DNA from: Candidatus Poribacteria bacterium
GTDB lineage: Bacteria; Poribacteria; WGA-4E; WGA-3G
Length of the DNA: 43,266 nucleotides
Direction of reading: 5' to 3'
Assembly: GCA_022827225.1 (NCBI GenBank)
Contig: JAJDTJ010000068.1
Span: forward strand, 1 to 43,266
Shown: one piece after another, positions 42,941 to 43,266 of the stretch
Position numbering within the stretch: the stretch's first letter is position 1
Layout of the letters: the number at the start of each line of letters is the position of its first letter
Position numbers and translations under genes: made by a program
Notes under the pieces: generated by a model
Seen by the model: the letters and a program-made list of their open reading frames with translations, nothing else
Told to the model about the DNA's origin: nothing
Database searches by the model: none

Positions 42941-43119
42941 AACCTAAGTTGCCACCTTGTAGCATAACCTGTTAGGTTGTGTATCTTCGCGCCGAAAATA
43001 ACACGGAACACGCCGAACTTTTCGGAAAAATGAATGCTGCTTGCTGAAAAATGTTAGCCGTGGGTCTAAAATCATAAAACGCAGCCGCTGTATAATTGCG
43101 AACAATATTACGTCAGTGA

Positions 43120-43139
43120 CCCCGCCCTAAAGGACGGGG
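43120..43139 (-). other. Hairpin resembling an IS200/IS605 (TnpB/omega RNA) 3' end
   Basis: The minus strand reads CCCCGTCCTTTAGGGCGGGG, close to the hairpin that commonly ends IS200/IS605-type tnpB elements and their omega RNA. The only non-Watson-Crick pair is a U-G wobble on the minus strand but a C-A mismatch on the plus strand, so the RNA would be read leftward. A frame open to the window edge (43264-43166) would then be the tail of the element's gene, but its 32 residues are not recognisable. Confidence 0.4.
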
Positions 43140-43266
43140 AAACCTGTCCAATACGGTAGCCGAACCTATAGGTTGGACGCGGGTAACTCATTGACTACAG
43201 TAATATATCGCAGTATCTTGGTATGGTAGCCAGCACAATGTTTCGGATGCTCCCCAAGTCTGATTC

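Larger units (their letters stand above)
42748..43266. other. Right-end intergenic region with promoter and IS200/IS605-like end
   Basis: No gene of normal length is seen. It contains TTGACA at about 42803, a strong promoter at 42913-42940, AACCT-GTT-AGGTT near 42967, and a CCCC/GGGG hairpin at 43120-43139. On the minus strand a frame is open from the window edge to a stop at 43166-43168. The sequence near 42943 (CCTAAGTTGC) resembles motifs near 161 and 7950. Confidence 0.5.

Overview
The window looks like a chromosomal segment of an uncultivated Gram-negative-type bacterium. The repertoire points to Candidatus Poribacteria or a close relative: DUF6785/6784-type membrane protein, LamG-domain secreted proteins, a FGE/SUMF1-domain lipoprotein, T9SS/FlgD-like C-terminal domains ending in short basic tails, a YkgJ-type Cys-cluster protein, Uma2 proteins and many short inverted-repeat elements. 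This taxonomic call is an inference from gene content; there is no rRNA or tRNA gene in the window.

Layout. 1-77 is the truncated start of an IS630-type transposase (minus strand). 260-6109 holds a HEAT/TPR membrane protein converging on a large secreted subtilisin with FG-GAP-type repeats. 6308-10728 holds metabolic genes: an acetolactate-synthase-family ThDP enzyme, methylthioribose-1-phosphate isomerase (mtnA) and an amidohydrolase. 11146-13754 is an apparent operon: a cold-shock-domain protein fused to Sm/Hfq-like domains, a YkgJ-type protein and a putative lipoprotein. 14129-16415 holds an AAA-ATPase/PD-(D/E)XK fusion and, on the minus strand, a 7Fe-type ferredoxin and a DUF971 protein.

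17056-26721 is the most unusual block. An ECF sigma factor is fused through a single membrane helix to a large Asp-box beta-propeller. It is followed by a C39-like/DUF1573 protein broken by an in-frame TGA, then three tandem LamG/LolA-like secreted paralogues whose spacers carry fossil copies of the 3' end of the upstream gene. I propose this as a candidate membrane-tethered sigma factor signalling locus.

27120-38162 holds a FGE-domain lipoprotein with a duplicated core motif, recJ overlapping a bifunctional (p)ppGpp synthetase/hydrolase (rel), rpmB on the other strand, a GT4 glycosyltransferase, a small EamA-like membrane protein, and a second ECF sigma factor with a DUF4097 protein and a small membrane protein. 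38384-42747 holds a polytopic DUF6785-like protein, a Uma2 protein with a perfect-consensus promoter, and a C39-type cysteine peptidase with a C-terminal sorting-like domain. The right end has a strong promoter with no ORF behind it and a hairpin of the type found at IS200/IS605 ends.

Intergenic regions are rich in MITE-like elements. One has perfect 12-bp terminal inverted repeats, a probable target duplication and at least two relatives in the window. Functions are assigned from motifs read by eye; no database search was run.
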